Below, piece after piece: positions 32,752 through 41,367 of a DNA stretch of 64,000 nt. This stretch comes from Fibrobacterota bacterium. GTDB taxonomy: Bacteria; Fibrobacterota; Fibrobacteria; UBA11236. A program made the translations under genes and the position numbers. The first letter of the stretch is position 1. Every line of letters begins with the position of its first letter. The notes below the pieces were generated by a model. It searched no databases. It worked only from the letters and a program-made list of their open reading frames with translations, and was not told the DNA's origin. Location of the stretch: NCBI GenBank assembly GCA_028287465.1, contig JAQBPO010000039.1:1-64000 (forward strand). Reading direction: 5' to 3'.

Positions 32752-35346
32752 TCAGGGGATCCAGGGCAGGGCGACCGTGGCCGTGCGTATCCCATCCTGG
32801 GCCAGGATCCGGTATATGCCCGCCGGCAAACGGTTCCCGCCCGCGTCCCGGCCGTTCCAGAAGCGCTGATTCGCGCCAGGCCCGCCCATGCCCGAAGCGG
32901 AAGCCCACAAGGTGCGCCCGCGCGAGTCCAGCAGACTCAGTCTCGTATCCGGAGCGAAACCGGACAAGTCGATGCGGACCAGATTTCCGGAGCGTACCAG
33001 GCGTAACTTCCCGGTTTCCCCAGGCCCATTCGCCGTCGCGATCCCGACATGGGCCGCCGGTCCATCGTCCAATTGGCGGAGGAAGGCCACCAACTGATCC
33101 TTCTGGAGGGCGGTCAGGTGGGAGGTCTTGCCGTGCCTGTCCCCGGCATTGGCCGCGCCGATCACGTCCGCCAGGGTGGGCGCGGATCCATCGTGCAGAT
33201 ACGGCGGGGTCTCCCAGACGCCCTTGAGCGTGGGGGTATCGATGCCCAGCAGGGTATCCGCCAGCCGGTGCCCGGCGGAGGGCTTGAGGGTGCCCACGTC
33301 GTGGACCAGGAAGCCTTGGGGCGTGAGGAAATCTCCGGGAGGCAGGAAGCTTCCCGCCGCCTGCTTGGCGATGGGGCCGGAAAGGGGACTGTCCGTATAA
33401 AGCGGAGGGATATGGCAACGGGCGCAACCGGCTTCGGCGCTGTTGAATATGGCCTCTCCCGCGGCCGCATCCGCCCCCTGGGTACCATCCGCGTTACGGA
33501 AGGGGCTGGCGTCCACCTGGACCAGGCTGCTCACGTAAGCCGCCAAGGCGTCCAGCTCCGGGGACAATCCGGCCTTCCTGTCGCCGAGGGTCTTGTTGCG
33601 CGTACCGGCCCGGAAGTCCGCGTCCGCCATGAATCCCTTGCCGCCGAAAGGCCCGCGGATATCGTTCTCGAAATCCTGGATCTCGTCGAAGTTGGCGCTC
33701 CAATGCACCGGACCATGGCCCATCCCCGCCCGGCCCAGCAGGCTGGTGGTGCGGCGCATGCCTTCGCCGCGATCGGTGAAGTCCCAGACGCGGCCGTCCG
33801 TGCCCCCGTCCAGGTGGCAGACCGCGCAACTGATATACCCGTTGAAGCTCATCAGGGAATCCGCCGCATTGTAGAAGATGCGTTTGCCCTTCAGGACCTG
33901 GGGGGCCAGGGCGTCATGGGTCAGGGTGGGGATCTCTCCCAGGGGGCGCGATTGGACCGAGTCCTTGTCGATGGCGCTGGGATCATTGTACGGGGACACG
34001 TCCCAGATGGAGACCTTGCGTCCCAGGAAGGCGTGCACGTACAGGGTCTTGGTCCGCGCGTCCAGGGCCAGGCCGATGGGGGCCGCGCCGGCCGCCTTGT
34101 TGCGTTCCAAGACGGCCCCGTTATTGTACGGGTCCCGCGTATGCACGGAGTTCGATCCCTCGAGGCCCGTGAACACCAGATCCCCCATCCGGCTGTAGAC
34201 GCTCGCGGAAGGCAGGGATGAATTGTCGAAGTCGTTCCGCTGGACGGGGTTTTCCGTATTGGCCGCCAGATCGAGATAGGCCAGGGACGACCGCACGGTA
34301 TTCTCCGCGATCAGATCGATGCCGCTCACGAACCTGCCCCGCCCGGTATTGGCCTTGGCCGCCGAGATTACTGCCCGGGTCCCGTCCGGCGAAATGACGA
34401 CGGAGGCCAGGTAGTTGAGCACGCCGCCGCCCCCGGTTTCGGTATCCGGCGTGGCATCCAGGCCCAGGATGAAGGTGCGCGACTTGGCGAACGCGGCCGC
34501 ATCCACTTCGTAGACCTCCGCGTGGCCGGCGGGGGAAATGAAGCGCGTCGCCAGGATGCGGGCTCCGTCCCCGCTGACCGCCAGGGCGCGCGGGGTGGGA
34601 CCCAGGGCCGCCTCGGACACCAAGCGTCGGCCGATCGGATCCAGCTTCGCGATTTTCCCGGACCCTTCCAGGGTCACGTAGGCCGCCGTGCCCGCGGGAT
34701 TGAACGCGATGCCATGGGGCCGGGAACCGTATGCCAAAGCGATCGTGGCCAGGACATGGCCGTCCAGTCCCGACAGGATGGACAGGGTGGCGGACCCGCG
34801 GTTGGCGACCCAGATGGATCCGTCAGGCGCCTGGGCCAGGGTCTGGGGCGAGACCCCCGTGGGGATCTCGAAGAGCAGGGTCTTGGCCTTGGCGTCCAAG
34901 GCGGAGACGGATCCATTGTCCGGGTTCACGCACCAGACGCGTCCGCGCAAGGTGTCCAGGATGATGGAAGAGGAATGGGTGGGCGGGACGGCGGTGGGCC
35001 GGGTATAAACGGTGACGGGAACGAACCGGTTCACGAACTCGCCGTCCGCGTTCCTTACGTAGATGCTGGCGCGGTAATGGCCGGGCGCGCCATAGGTGTA
35101 GTCCGCGTCCCGGGCGGGGCCGTAGGCGGCGGCCGTGCTGCTGTCGCCGAAGCGCCAGCGGTAGCTCAGGGCGAGGCCTTGATCCTCCGTCGCCTCCACG
35201 GAGAAATGCACCGGTTCCCCGACGAATGCTTCCGCCGGGGACACCGTGGGGCCGGCCGTGATCACCGGAGAAGCGGAGGCGGCCTGTACGAAGGCGGCCA
35301 TGGCCGCGCCGGCGATCCAGGAAAGGCTTCCGCGGAAAGGGATCAA
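32752..35346 (-). CDS. PKD + beta-propeller + dihaem cytochrome c peroxidase-like protein with sorting tail
   Basis: Encodes 864 residues if translation begins at the TTG at 35346, which overlaps the upstream stop (TTGA) and gives a good signal peptide (LSWIAGAAMAAFVQAASA); the ATG at 35301 is the alternative. Domains in order: PKD-like (about 30-115, RWRFGDSSTAA), YncE-like seven-bladed propeller (120-480, VANRGSATLSIL), then a MauG/cytochrome-c-peroxidase-like dihaem part with CAVCH and CARCH haem sites (about 530-770). The last 75 residues are a FlgD-like sorting tail (RLSLLDSRGRTLW ... GIYRILAQDG). It should be an extracytoplasmic electron-transfer or peroxidase protein. It is translationally coupled to the LVIVD gene. 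Confidence 0.85.
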   Translation of the reverse strand: MIPFRGSLSWIAGAAMAAFVQAASASPVITAGPTVSPAEAFVGEPVHFSVEATEDQGLALSYRWRFGDSSTAAAYGPARDADYTYGAPGHYRASIYVRNADGEFVNRFVPVTVYTRPTAVPPTHSSSIILDTLRGRVWCVNPDNGSVSALDAKAKTLLFEIPTGVSPQTLAQAPDGSIWVANRGSATLSILSGLDGHVLATIALAYGSRPHGIAFNPAGTAAYVTLEGSGKIAKLDPIGRRLVSEAALGPTPRALAVSGDGARILATRFISPAGHAEVYEVDAAAFAKSRTFILGLDATPDTETGGGGVLNYLASVVISPDGTRAVISAAKANTGRGRFVSGIDLIAENTVRSSLAYLDLAANTENPVQRNDFDNSSLPSASVYSRMGDLVFTGLEGSNSVHTRDPYNNGAVLERNKAAGAAPIGLALDARTKTLYVHAFLGRKVSIWDVSPYNDPSAIDKDSVQSRPLGEIPTLTHDALAPQVLKGKRIFYNAADSLMSFNGYISCAVCHLDGGTDGRVWDFTDRGEGMRRTTSLLGRAGMGHGPVHWSANFDEIQDFENDIRGPFGGKGFMADADFRAGTRNKTLGDRKAGLSPELDALAAYVSSLVQVDASPFRNADGTQGADAAAGEAIFNSAEAGCARCHIPPLYTDSPLSGPIAKQAAGSFLPPGDFLTPQGFLVHDVGTLKPSAGHRLADTLLGIDTPTLKGVWETPPYLHDGSAPTLADVIGAANAGDRHGKTSHLTALQKDQLVAFLRQLDDGPAAHVGIATANGPGETGKLRLVRSGNLVRIDLSGFAPDTRLSLLDSRGRTLWASASGMGGPGANQRFWNGRDAGGNRLPAGIYRILAQDGIRTATVALPWIP

Positions 35347-37067
35347 TGGCTTTGACCCACGAAGAGGGCGCAGGATAGGTTCACGGCCCCGGCCTCCAGG
35401 CGGGCGCGGTAGAAGCCCTTGCCCAGGCCGGCGGTCCGTCCCAGGTCGAGCGCGAAGCCCTGCGACAGCGCGTCCGTTTCCACGGGCACGGTAAGCCGCA
35501 CCCGGCCCATCATATCGGCCACGATGATCCGGCCCGTGCGCGCCATGCCATGGGGCGCATCCCCTTGCAACCGGAAGACCAGGCCGCTCGATCCGGTTTC
35601 GCCCGTCAGGCGCGCCTGGGGCCGCCATATCCGGGTCCGGGAAGTGCCGACGGAATTGATCCAGGCCCCGCCCTCGACCGAGGTCCCGGTGGAAAAGCGG
35701 AAGCCGAATTCGTCCTGGATGCCGTTGCCGGTCCAGTCCTTGACCGCGCCGGCCCTCACCACCACTTCATAGGTCGTATTCGCCTGAAGGGGCTGGTCGG
35801 GAGTGAAGTTCACCACGCCCATGGTATGCCCGAAGACGCCGGGGATGGGTACGGAACTCCCCTTGGCGCGCACGGAGATGTTCTCCGTGGTCAGGGTGCG
35901 GTTGTCGATCTCCTCATCGAAGGCGATGCCGATGCGCGAGGTCACCGGCTGGCGCGGCTGGCCGTTGGCCGGGCTGACGAACTTCACGCTGGGCGGGATG
36001 CTGTCCGGTCGGGCCTGGTGCACGAAAAGGTCCGACAGGTTGTTGGTCCCGTTCATCCCGTCCCGGCCCGCGTCCCCGATCCACAGCATGTTCCCCAGGG
36101 GATAGCAATACCGCGAGCTCGTCTTGCCTGGTATGGTGCCATGCAGGACCACCTTGCGGGCCTTGATGTCGTATTTCACGAACTCGCCGTTGTTGATCTT
36201 GCCGCCGAACATGAACCCGTTCTGGAAGCCGGCGTAATCGCCCATTCCCGGGATCACCTCGCTCCAATCCATATGGATGGCCGTCGGATCCGTGATATCG
36301 TAGAAGCCGACTTCGCCCATGTTCTGCGGGCCGCTGCTCACCAGGAAGTTGCCGTACATCTGCGAGGTGTACATGCCCGGCCCGGTCTTGATCGCGTCCA
36401 GGAGCTTGGGGTTCTCCGGATCGCCGAGGTCCCAGGTGGAGACGCCGGAGAACTGATCCCCGCTGGTGACGACAAGGACATTGCCGATCACCTGGGTGCT
36501 GCCGGTGGTGAATCCCAGGATCCCCTGCACGCCCACCTGCTTCACGATCTTGCCCTTGCCCAGGGCCGAATAGTCCACGATGTACATGGGCGTGCTGCGG
36601 GCCTCGGCGTCGTCATAGCTCCGGGTGCTGTAGTAGTACGGCCATTGGAAGGCCGGCCAGACGCTGCCGTAGAAGCCGGGGTTGGTTCCCACCACCTTGG
36701 GATTGGCGGGCGACGCGAAATCCAGGAGGGTCCCGCCGTCCATGACCATGGTGCCTGCGGTGGGGGTGGTATGATCGTCGCCTTGACCGCTGAAGGTGAA
36801 GGTCTTGAGGGTCACCGGCGCCTTGGGGTTGGCGATATCGAAAACGTCCGCGCGGTTGCATCGGTTGCTGAAGATGAGCAGGTATCCCTGGAACATCATG
36901 GCCTTGGGGACGCGCTCGGTGAGGCCCTTGAACTGCCAGATGCGCTTGCCCACTTCCTCGGGAGCGAAGGTGACCTTGGGAATCCCGCCCCCGGTCTGGG
37001 CGCCGGCCGCGGAAAGGGCCACGGCGGCGATGGAAACCATGTTCCGGATCCGAGTGAAAGCTGACAT
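35343..37067 (-). CDS. Secreted LVIVD-repeat / Ig-like protein with sorting tail
   Basis: Encodes 574 residues from the ATG at 37067, which has AGGGGG upstream and a signal peptide (MVSIAAVALSAAGAQ). Residues 40-330 form a beta-propeller of LVIVD-type repeats (YLLIFSNRCNRADVFDIANPKAPV, MYIVDYSALGKGKIVKQVG, VGFYDITDP). Residues 355-455 form a SbsA/Big_5-type Ig-like domain (PPSVKFVSPANGQPRQPV ... ANTTYEVVVRAGAVKDWTGNG). The last 85 residues are a sorting-type tail. It is the first gene of a three-gene operon with the cytochrome and GH16-like genes, preceded by operator E. Probably surface-located; substrate unknown. Confidence 0.82.
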   Translation of the reverse strand: MSAFTRIRNMVSIAAVALSAAGAQTGGGIPKVTFAPEEVGKRIWQFKGLTERVPKAMMFQGYLLIFSNRCNRADVFDIANPKAPVTLKTFTFSGQGDDHTTPTAGTMVMDGGTLLDFASPANPKVVGTNPGFYGSVWPAFQWPYYYSTRSYDDAEARSTPMYIVDYSALGKGKIVKQVGVQGILGFTTGSTQVIGNVLVVTSGDQFSGVSTWDLGDPENPKLLDAIKTGPGMYTSQMYGNFLVSSGPQNMGEVGFYDITDPTAIHMDWSEVIPGMGDYAGFQNGFMFGGKINNGEFVKYDIKARKVVLHGTIPGKTSSRYCYPLGNMLWIGDAGRDGMNGTNNLSDLFVHQARPDSIPPSVKFVSPANGQPRQPVTSRIGIAFDEEIDNRTLTTENISVRAKGSSVPIPGVFGHTMGVVNFTPDQPLQANTTYEVVVRAGAVKDWTGNGIQDEFGFRFSTGTSVEGGAWINSVGTSRTRIWRPQARLTGETGSSGLVFRLQGDAPHGMARTGRIIVADMMGRVRLTVPVETDALSQGFALDLGRTAGLGKGFYRARLEAGAVNLSCALFVGQSH

Positions 37068-37632
37068 GGGGACCCCCTGGATGGAAGGCATGGACCGGCC
37101 CTTACGGCCGCTTCCGGAGCGCCTTCGTTAATTACACTTCCTGGTGAATGCGTGAGTCCAGAGCTTCCCCATTCCGGACCGACCGTCGAGGCGTAATCGC
37201 GCCGCCTTGACGGTTTTAACATAGGCGCCCGGTTCCGGAAATACCCCGCGATTGGGAAGTCCCGCTTCCTTTCCGCTTTCGATTGGAAACCAACCGGATC
37301 GATCCCGCCGGGACGCGCCGGCGCCCCTCCAATTCCGGGAAAACGGGCGATTCCGGTCTGGGAAAAGTCAATTTGGGGCCGGATTGGCGGAGTCGCGGAG
37401 AGATCCGCCGCATGTAGCACCGAAGTTACCCGGACCGCCGCGATGCGGATCGGAACGATCGGTGCCGGCGCCCGGACGGTAGCCCGGCCGATCGGAAATA
37501 CCGAGGGAAATCCCGTCGGATCGGGTCCGGAAACCGCTCTCCGCCCAGGTGGTTCCGCGGCGGTGGTTCCAATCAGGTTGGGGATTTTGGGGAGGGGGTG
37601 GAGGAACGGGGAGGGGGACCGTGCGCCGGGCC
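37068..37632. other. 565-bp intergenic region upstream of the LVIVD operon
   Basis: No credible gene on either strand: the open frames are short, low-complexity and lack ribosome-binding sites. It contains operator E (37270-37290). The rest holds no repeat or RNA gene that I can recognise; promoter elements for the minus-strand operon are expected but not clear. Confidence 0.6.
37270..37290 (-). promoter_or_regulatory. Shared CAZyme operator, site E
   Basis: Perfect consensus on the minus strand: GGTTTC, five bases (CAATC), GAAAGCGGAA. It lies 203 bp before the LVIVD gene start. Confidence 0.65.
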
Positions 37633-38931
37633 CTACAGCTTGCGCCGGAATTCCCGCAATCGTTCCACGGCCAGGGCCAGGGTCTCCTCCTTTTTGCAGA
37701 AGCAGAAACGCAGCTTATGGGTCGCGCCCGCTTTCACCGCGGCCGCGCCGCGCCCGGATGCCATGGTCTTGACCTTGTAGAAGGAGCTGCCCGGGACGGC
37801 GGCCACCTTCACTTCGGATACCAGGTAACGCGCCAGTTCCGCATCGTTCCGGTAGGTTCTGGATCCCTTGATCAGATCCGCCACGTCCGCCATCACGTAG
37901 TAGGCGCCCCGGGGCACGTGGCACCGGAAGCCCGCGTCCTCCAGCCCCTTCACCAGGTAATCCCTGCGCCGGAGGTAATGCGAGGAAAGGTCCGCGTAGA
38001 ATTCCGGTCCCAGCCCCAAGGCGCCGCGCACGGCCTCCTGCAACGGCGTGGCCGCGCAAACGGTCATGAAGTCATGCACCTGCCGGAGCCCGTTGGTGAT
38101 CTTCTCGTGGGCCACGGCCCAGCCCACGCGCCAACCCGTGATGCCGTAGGTCTTGGAAGCGCTGCCGATGGTGACCGTGCGGTCCTCCAGGCCCGGGATG
38201 GAGGCGGGGCTCACGTGGGTCGCCCCATCGTAAAGGATATGCTCGTAAATCTCGTCCGAGAACACCAGCACGCCCCATTTCTGGCAGAGCCGGGAGATGA
38301 GTCCGAGCTCTTCGCGCGTGAACACCTTGCCGGTGGGATTGTGCGGGGTGTTGATGACGATTGCGGCGGTCTTGGCGTTGAAGGCCCGGGCAAGCTCCCT
38401 TGCGTCGATGGACCAGTCGGGTTCCCGCAGGGTCACGTATACCGGCTTTGCGCCGCAGAGGTACGCATCCGGGTGGTAATTCTCGTAGAAGGGCTGGAAG
38501 AGGATGACCTCCTTGCCCGGATCCAGGTTGGACATGAAAGCGCAGATCATGGCTTCGGTCGCGCCGCAGGTGACCGTCACGTTACGGTCGGGATCGGCCT
38601 GGATGCCGTTGTATTCCCCGACCTTCCGGGCGATGGCCTGGCGCAGGGCCGGCATGCCCCAGGTCACGGAGTACTGGTTATAATCCGCGTCGACGGCGCG
38701 GCGGGCCAGATCCTTGAGGACGTCCTCGCAAGGGAAGTCGGGGAATCCCTGGGCCAGGTTCACGCTGCCGTGGACGTGCGCCAGGCGCGTCTGCTCGCGG
38801 ATGACGGATTCGGTGAAGTCGCGCAGGCGCAGGGCCGGGGCGATGGGTTTCACCTTGGGAGCGGTGGTCTTGGGAGCAGCGGTCCTTGGAACGGTCGGCT
38901 TGGAAGCGGTTCGCTTGGCGGCTTTCGGCAT
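37633..38931 (-). CDS. PLP-dependent class I/II aminotransferase (KAT/glutamine-transaminase-like)
   Basis: Encodes 432 residues. PLP Lys260 sits in SASKTYGITGWRVGW; other marks are VNLAQGFPDFPCED, the NTPHNPTGKVF substrate/PLP loop and FSDEIYEHILYDG. It resembles the kynurenine/glutamine-transaminase K or methionine aminotransferase group, which accept glutamine or aromatic amino acids. The first 30 residues are a Lys/Ala/Thr/Pro tail absent from the family. If it is a glutamine transaminase, its omega-amidic product would suit the amidase at 13048. It lies 23 bp after the NUDIX gene on the same strand. Confidence 0.9.
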   Translation of the reverse strand: MPKAAKRTASKPTVPRTAAPKTTAPKVKPIAPALRLRDFTESVIREQTRLAHVHGSVNLAQGFPDFPCEDVLKDLARRAVDADYNQYSVTWGMPALRQAIARKVGEYNGIQADPDRNVTVTCGATEAMICAFMSNLDPGKEVILFQPFYENYHPDAYLCGAKPVYVTLREPDWSIDARELARAFNAKTAAIVINTPHNPTGKVFTREELGLISRLCQKWGVLVFSDEIYEHILYDGATHVSPASIPGLEDRTVTIGSASKTYGITGWRVGWAVAHEKITNGLRQVHDFMTVCAATPLQEAVRGALGLGPEFYADLSSHYLRRRDYLVKGLEDAGFRCHVPRGAYYVMADVADLIKGSRTYRNDAELARYLVSEVKVAAVPGSSFYKVKTMASGRGAAAVKAGATHKLRFCFCKKEETLALAVERLREFRRKL

Positions 38932-38954
38932 GCCCGGAATCTAGCTAATCGGCG

Positions 38955-39659
38955 TCAGGCCCGTTTGGCCGCGACCCGGCGCTGATGCTCGAACCACAGG
39001 CTGAACCCCAGCCAGACCTGGATGCTGTCGACCTCGGGCAGGGCCTTCTCGTACTCCCACAATCCCAGGCGGATATACTCGTTCTCATCCGACTTGCCCT
39101 TCTCGCCGCCTTCCAGGGCGTGGAATTCGTCCGACGGGAGATCCAGGGAGCATCCGAAATAGAAGATGGCTTCGTCGTCGAGCCCGGCGGAACTGTAGAG
39201 GGGCCGTTCCAGGAGCGGGACCATCTGGTCGCGCCTGGCGTCCAGGCCGGTCTCTTCCTTGAGCTCCTTCAATGCCACTCCCAGGGGATCGGCCACGTCC
39301 TCGTCCAGCATCCCGGCCGGGAATTCCAGGGCGTCCCCGCCATGGCCGATGCGGCGCTGGCGCAGCATCAGGAACTTCTTCTCGCCGGTTTCCCGGTTCA
39401 CCACTTCCGTGACGATGAGCGCGGCATGGCCGCGGATGAGGGCGTAGGCCGGGAGCGGCCGGCCCTGGGGGTCCTCCACGCGCGTGCGCAGAAGGGCGAA
39501 CAGGAGCGATCCGTCGCCCTTGTTCAAATCCTGGAGCAGCTCCACCTTCTTGATGACGCAGCCGTTCTTCTCAACCGACTTCCTCCAGGCCCGGTATTTC
39601 GGGGCCTGGCGAAGCCGTTCCGGTTCATCCCCTAGGGGGGTTTTGGAGTCCATCGTCAT
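38955..39659 (-). CDS. NUDIX hydrolase (ADP-ribose pyrophosphatase-like)
   Basis: Encodes 234 residues (ATG 39659; a second ATG at 39653). The Nudix box is ALEFPAGMLDEDVADPLG then VALKELKEETGL. Compared with GX5EX7REUXEEXGU it has one extra residue, the Glu after the first spacer is missing, and Arg is replaced by Lys, while the metal-binding EExG core is intact. The preceding KKFLMLRQRRIGHGGDALEFPAG is typical of ADP-ribose/nucleotide-sugar pyrophosphatases. An unusual 10-bp repeat array forms its leader. It is followed by the aminotransferase. Confidence 0.85.
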   Translation of the reverse strand: MTMDSKTPLGDEPERLRQAPKYRAWRKSVEKNGCVIKKVELLQDLNKGDGSLLFALLRTRVEDPQGRPLPAYALIRGHAALIVTEVVNRETGEKKFLMLRQRRIGHGGDALEFPAGMLDEDVADPLGVALKELKEETGLDARRDQMVPLLERPLYSSAGLDDEAIFYFGCSLDLPSDEFHALEGGEKGKSDENEYIRLGLWEYEKALPEVDSIQVWLGFSLWFEHQRRVAAKRA

Positions 39660-39660
39660 T

Positions 39661-39690
39661 ACCTGCCTTTACCTGCCTTTACCTGCCTTT
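39661..39690. repeat. Three-unit 10-bp tandem repeat carrying the ribosome-binding site
   Basis: ACCTGCCTTT is repeated exactly three times immediately upstream of the NUDIX start codon (39659). On the coding strand each unit reads AAAGGCAGGT, so every copy brings a Shine-Dalgarno-like AAAGG/AGG. Copy number changes would shift leader length without changing the protein. Confidence 0.8.
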
Positions 39691-39736
39691 ACGGGAATTG
39701 CAAGCATTGCCAGAGCTCGCCCGCTCCGGCCGGGCT

Positions 39737-40231
39737 TCAGCGCCCTGGGCCGAACTCCACTCCGAAACCGATGCGGATCAGGGACTGCGAATCCTTGCCT
39801 ATCATGAAGGATGGGATGAAGGCCGCGTAAAAGGACATTCCCGGGGTGGCCCGGAATACCGCCATCACGTCGCCGCCCAGATCCAGGAAGTTGTCGTGGA
39901 TCTTGGAATATCCGATATGGGGCCCGATGCGCAGGTTGAATCCCTGATCCAGGGCGGGCCGGTAATACGCCGCCAGGTAGCCTCCGAATTCGTTCTCGTC
40001 GGTCCAGGTATCGGTCTTGTGATTGAAGCGGGTGTAGTTCAGGTGCAGCCCCATGTCCCAGAGCGGCGCGGCGGCGACCACGGCGCCGACCTCGCCTCCC
40101 AATCCCAGCTTGTAATTCTCGTCATAGATGGAAGCACGAACCCCCAGATCCAGATCCATGGGGGCCGCCCACGCGGCAGCGGTGACGCACAAAAAGGACG
40201 ACAGGGCCGCCAGGCTACGGGCATTGATCAT
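39737..40231 (-). CDS. Outer-membrane beta-barrel-like protein
   Basis: Encodes 164 residues from the ATG at 40231, preceded by a strong AAAGGAGA site. A signal peptide (LAALSSFLCVTAAAWAA) is followed by alternating amphipathic strands with aromatic ends (LDLGVRASIYDENYKLG, MGLHLNYTRFNHKT, FGGYLAAYYRPAL, IRIGFGVEFGPG), as in small eight-stranded barrels (OmpW/opacity-like). No family name can be given. It stands alone, 187 bp upstream (in its direction) of nothing cotranscribed. Confidence 0.72.
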   Translation of the reverse strand: MINARSLAALSSFLCVTAAAWAAPMDLDLGVRASIYDENYKLGLGGEVGAVVAAAPLWDMGLHLNYTRFNHKTDTWTDENEFGGYLAAYYRPALDQGFNLRIGPHIGYSKIHDNFLDLGGDVMAVFRATPGMSFYAAFIPSFMIGKDSQSLIRIGFGVEFGPGR

Positions 40232-40417
40232 GGGATTCTCCTTTAGGGTCCAGACGATAGGAACGGTCGCAGATTGGTCGCATCCGGGCGGACATGGAGG
40301 CCCGGCCCGGCTATTATCAAATATAGTGTCGTACCGGATCGACAGCAACCGGAGACGAGGGAAGGTTCCGTTACCGGGTCCCCCGGACGGGCATGCGGAT
40401 GGTCGCCTTGGGCGGGA

Positions 40418-41305
40418 TCAAGACGGCCCGGCCCAGTCGCGCGGCTTGAGGAAGTAGTCGGTAAGCCTTTCTTCGGGGCTTCCCGGTTCCGCCTGGAAAC
40501 CGTACGCCCATTTCGCCAAGGGCGGCATGGACATCAAGATGGATTCGGTGCGGCCGCCGGATTGCAGGCCGAAGAGGGTGCCGCGATCCCAAAGGAGGTT
40601 GAACTCCACGTAACGCGACCTCCGGTAGAGCTGGAAGTCGCGCTGCTTTTCCGTGAAGGGCTCATCACGGCCCGCCAGGAAGGGACGGTACAGGTCCGGA
40701 AAGGCGTTTCCCAGGGCTTCCGCGAAGGCGAAATCCTTCCCCCCATCCGCGCGGAGATGGTCGAAGAAGATGCCGCCTATGCCCCGGGCCTCCCCGCGGT
40801 GCTTCAGGTAGAAATAGTCGTCGCAGGCCTTTTTGTAGGCGGGATAGTCCTTGCCATGGCCGCCGCACAGGTCACGGAGGGCGCGATGGAACCCGACCAC
40901 CTGCTCCTCCCTCGGATAATAGGGGGTCACGTCCATCCCGCCGCCGAACCACCAGACGTCCCCGGCCTCGAAGTAACGGACGTTCAGGTGCACGGTGGGA
41001 ACATGCGGGTTACGGGGATGCATCACCAGGCTTACGCCGGTGGCGTAGAACGGGGTGCCGGGAGCGATCTTGAACTGGGTGGCGGCCGAGGGAGGCAGGG
41101 AGGTGCCCTCGATGGCGGAGAATCCCACTCCGCCCTTTTCGAGCAGGGGCCCATCCTCCCAAACCCGGGTGATGCCCCCGCCGGTGCCGGAAGCGTAGGT
41201 CCAGGCATCCTCGCGATAGGGCTTATCCTCCGCTGCCAGGAAGGCGCAAATGCCGTCCTGCACGGCTCGAAAAGCGGTCGTCACGGTTTCCCTGGATGGC
41301 TGCAT
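40418..41305 (-). CDS. hemF: Oxygen-dependent coproporphyrinogen III oxidase
   Basis: Encodes 295 residues. HemF signatures are plain: WTYASGTGGGITRVWEDG, GTPFYATGVSLVMHPRNPHVPTVHLNVRYFE, WWFGGGMDVTPYY, FFDHL and RRSRYVEFNLLWDRGT. The enzyme converts coproporphyrinogen III to protoporphyrinogen IX with O2 in haem synthesis, in the cytosol. Its presence implies aerobic or microaerobic life. It is divergent from lgt with 62 bp between the starts. Confidence 0.96.
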   Translation of the reverse strand: MQPSRETVTTAFRAVQDGICAFLAAEDKPYREDAWTYASGTGGGITRVWEDGPLLEKGGVGFSAIEGTSLPPSAATQFKIAPGTPFYATGVSLVMHPRNPHVPTVHLNVRYFEAGDVWWFGGGMDVTPYYPREEQVVGFHRALRDLCGGHGKDYPAYKKACDDYFYLKHRGEARGIGGIFFDHLRADGGKDFAFAEALGNAFPDLYRPFLAGRDEPFTEKQRDFQLYRRSRYVEFNLLWDRGTLFGLQSGGRTESILMSMPPLAKWAYGFQAEPGSPEERLTDYFLKPRDWAGPS

Positions 41306-41367
41306 ACGGGGTCCAATCTAGGAATTTTTCTATTTTCCAGCGCGTTCCCGAACGGAAGGCGGAAGGC

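Noticed and set aside
35550-37064. Plus-strand 504-codon frame opposite the LVIVD gene
   Set aside because: Typical GC-rich antisense composition (His/Gly/Val/Asp), no motifs; the minus-strand protein is clearly real.
37252-37772. Plus-strand frames of 76 and 109 codons in the 565-bp gap
   Set aside because: No ribosome-binding sites or motifs, and one runs into the aminotransferase gene in antisense.
39661-39690. Possible CRISPR-like repeats
   Set aside because: Contiguous 10-bp units with no spacers; a simple tandem repeat.
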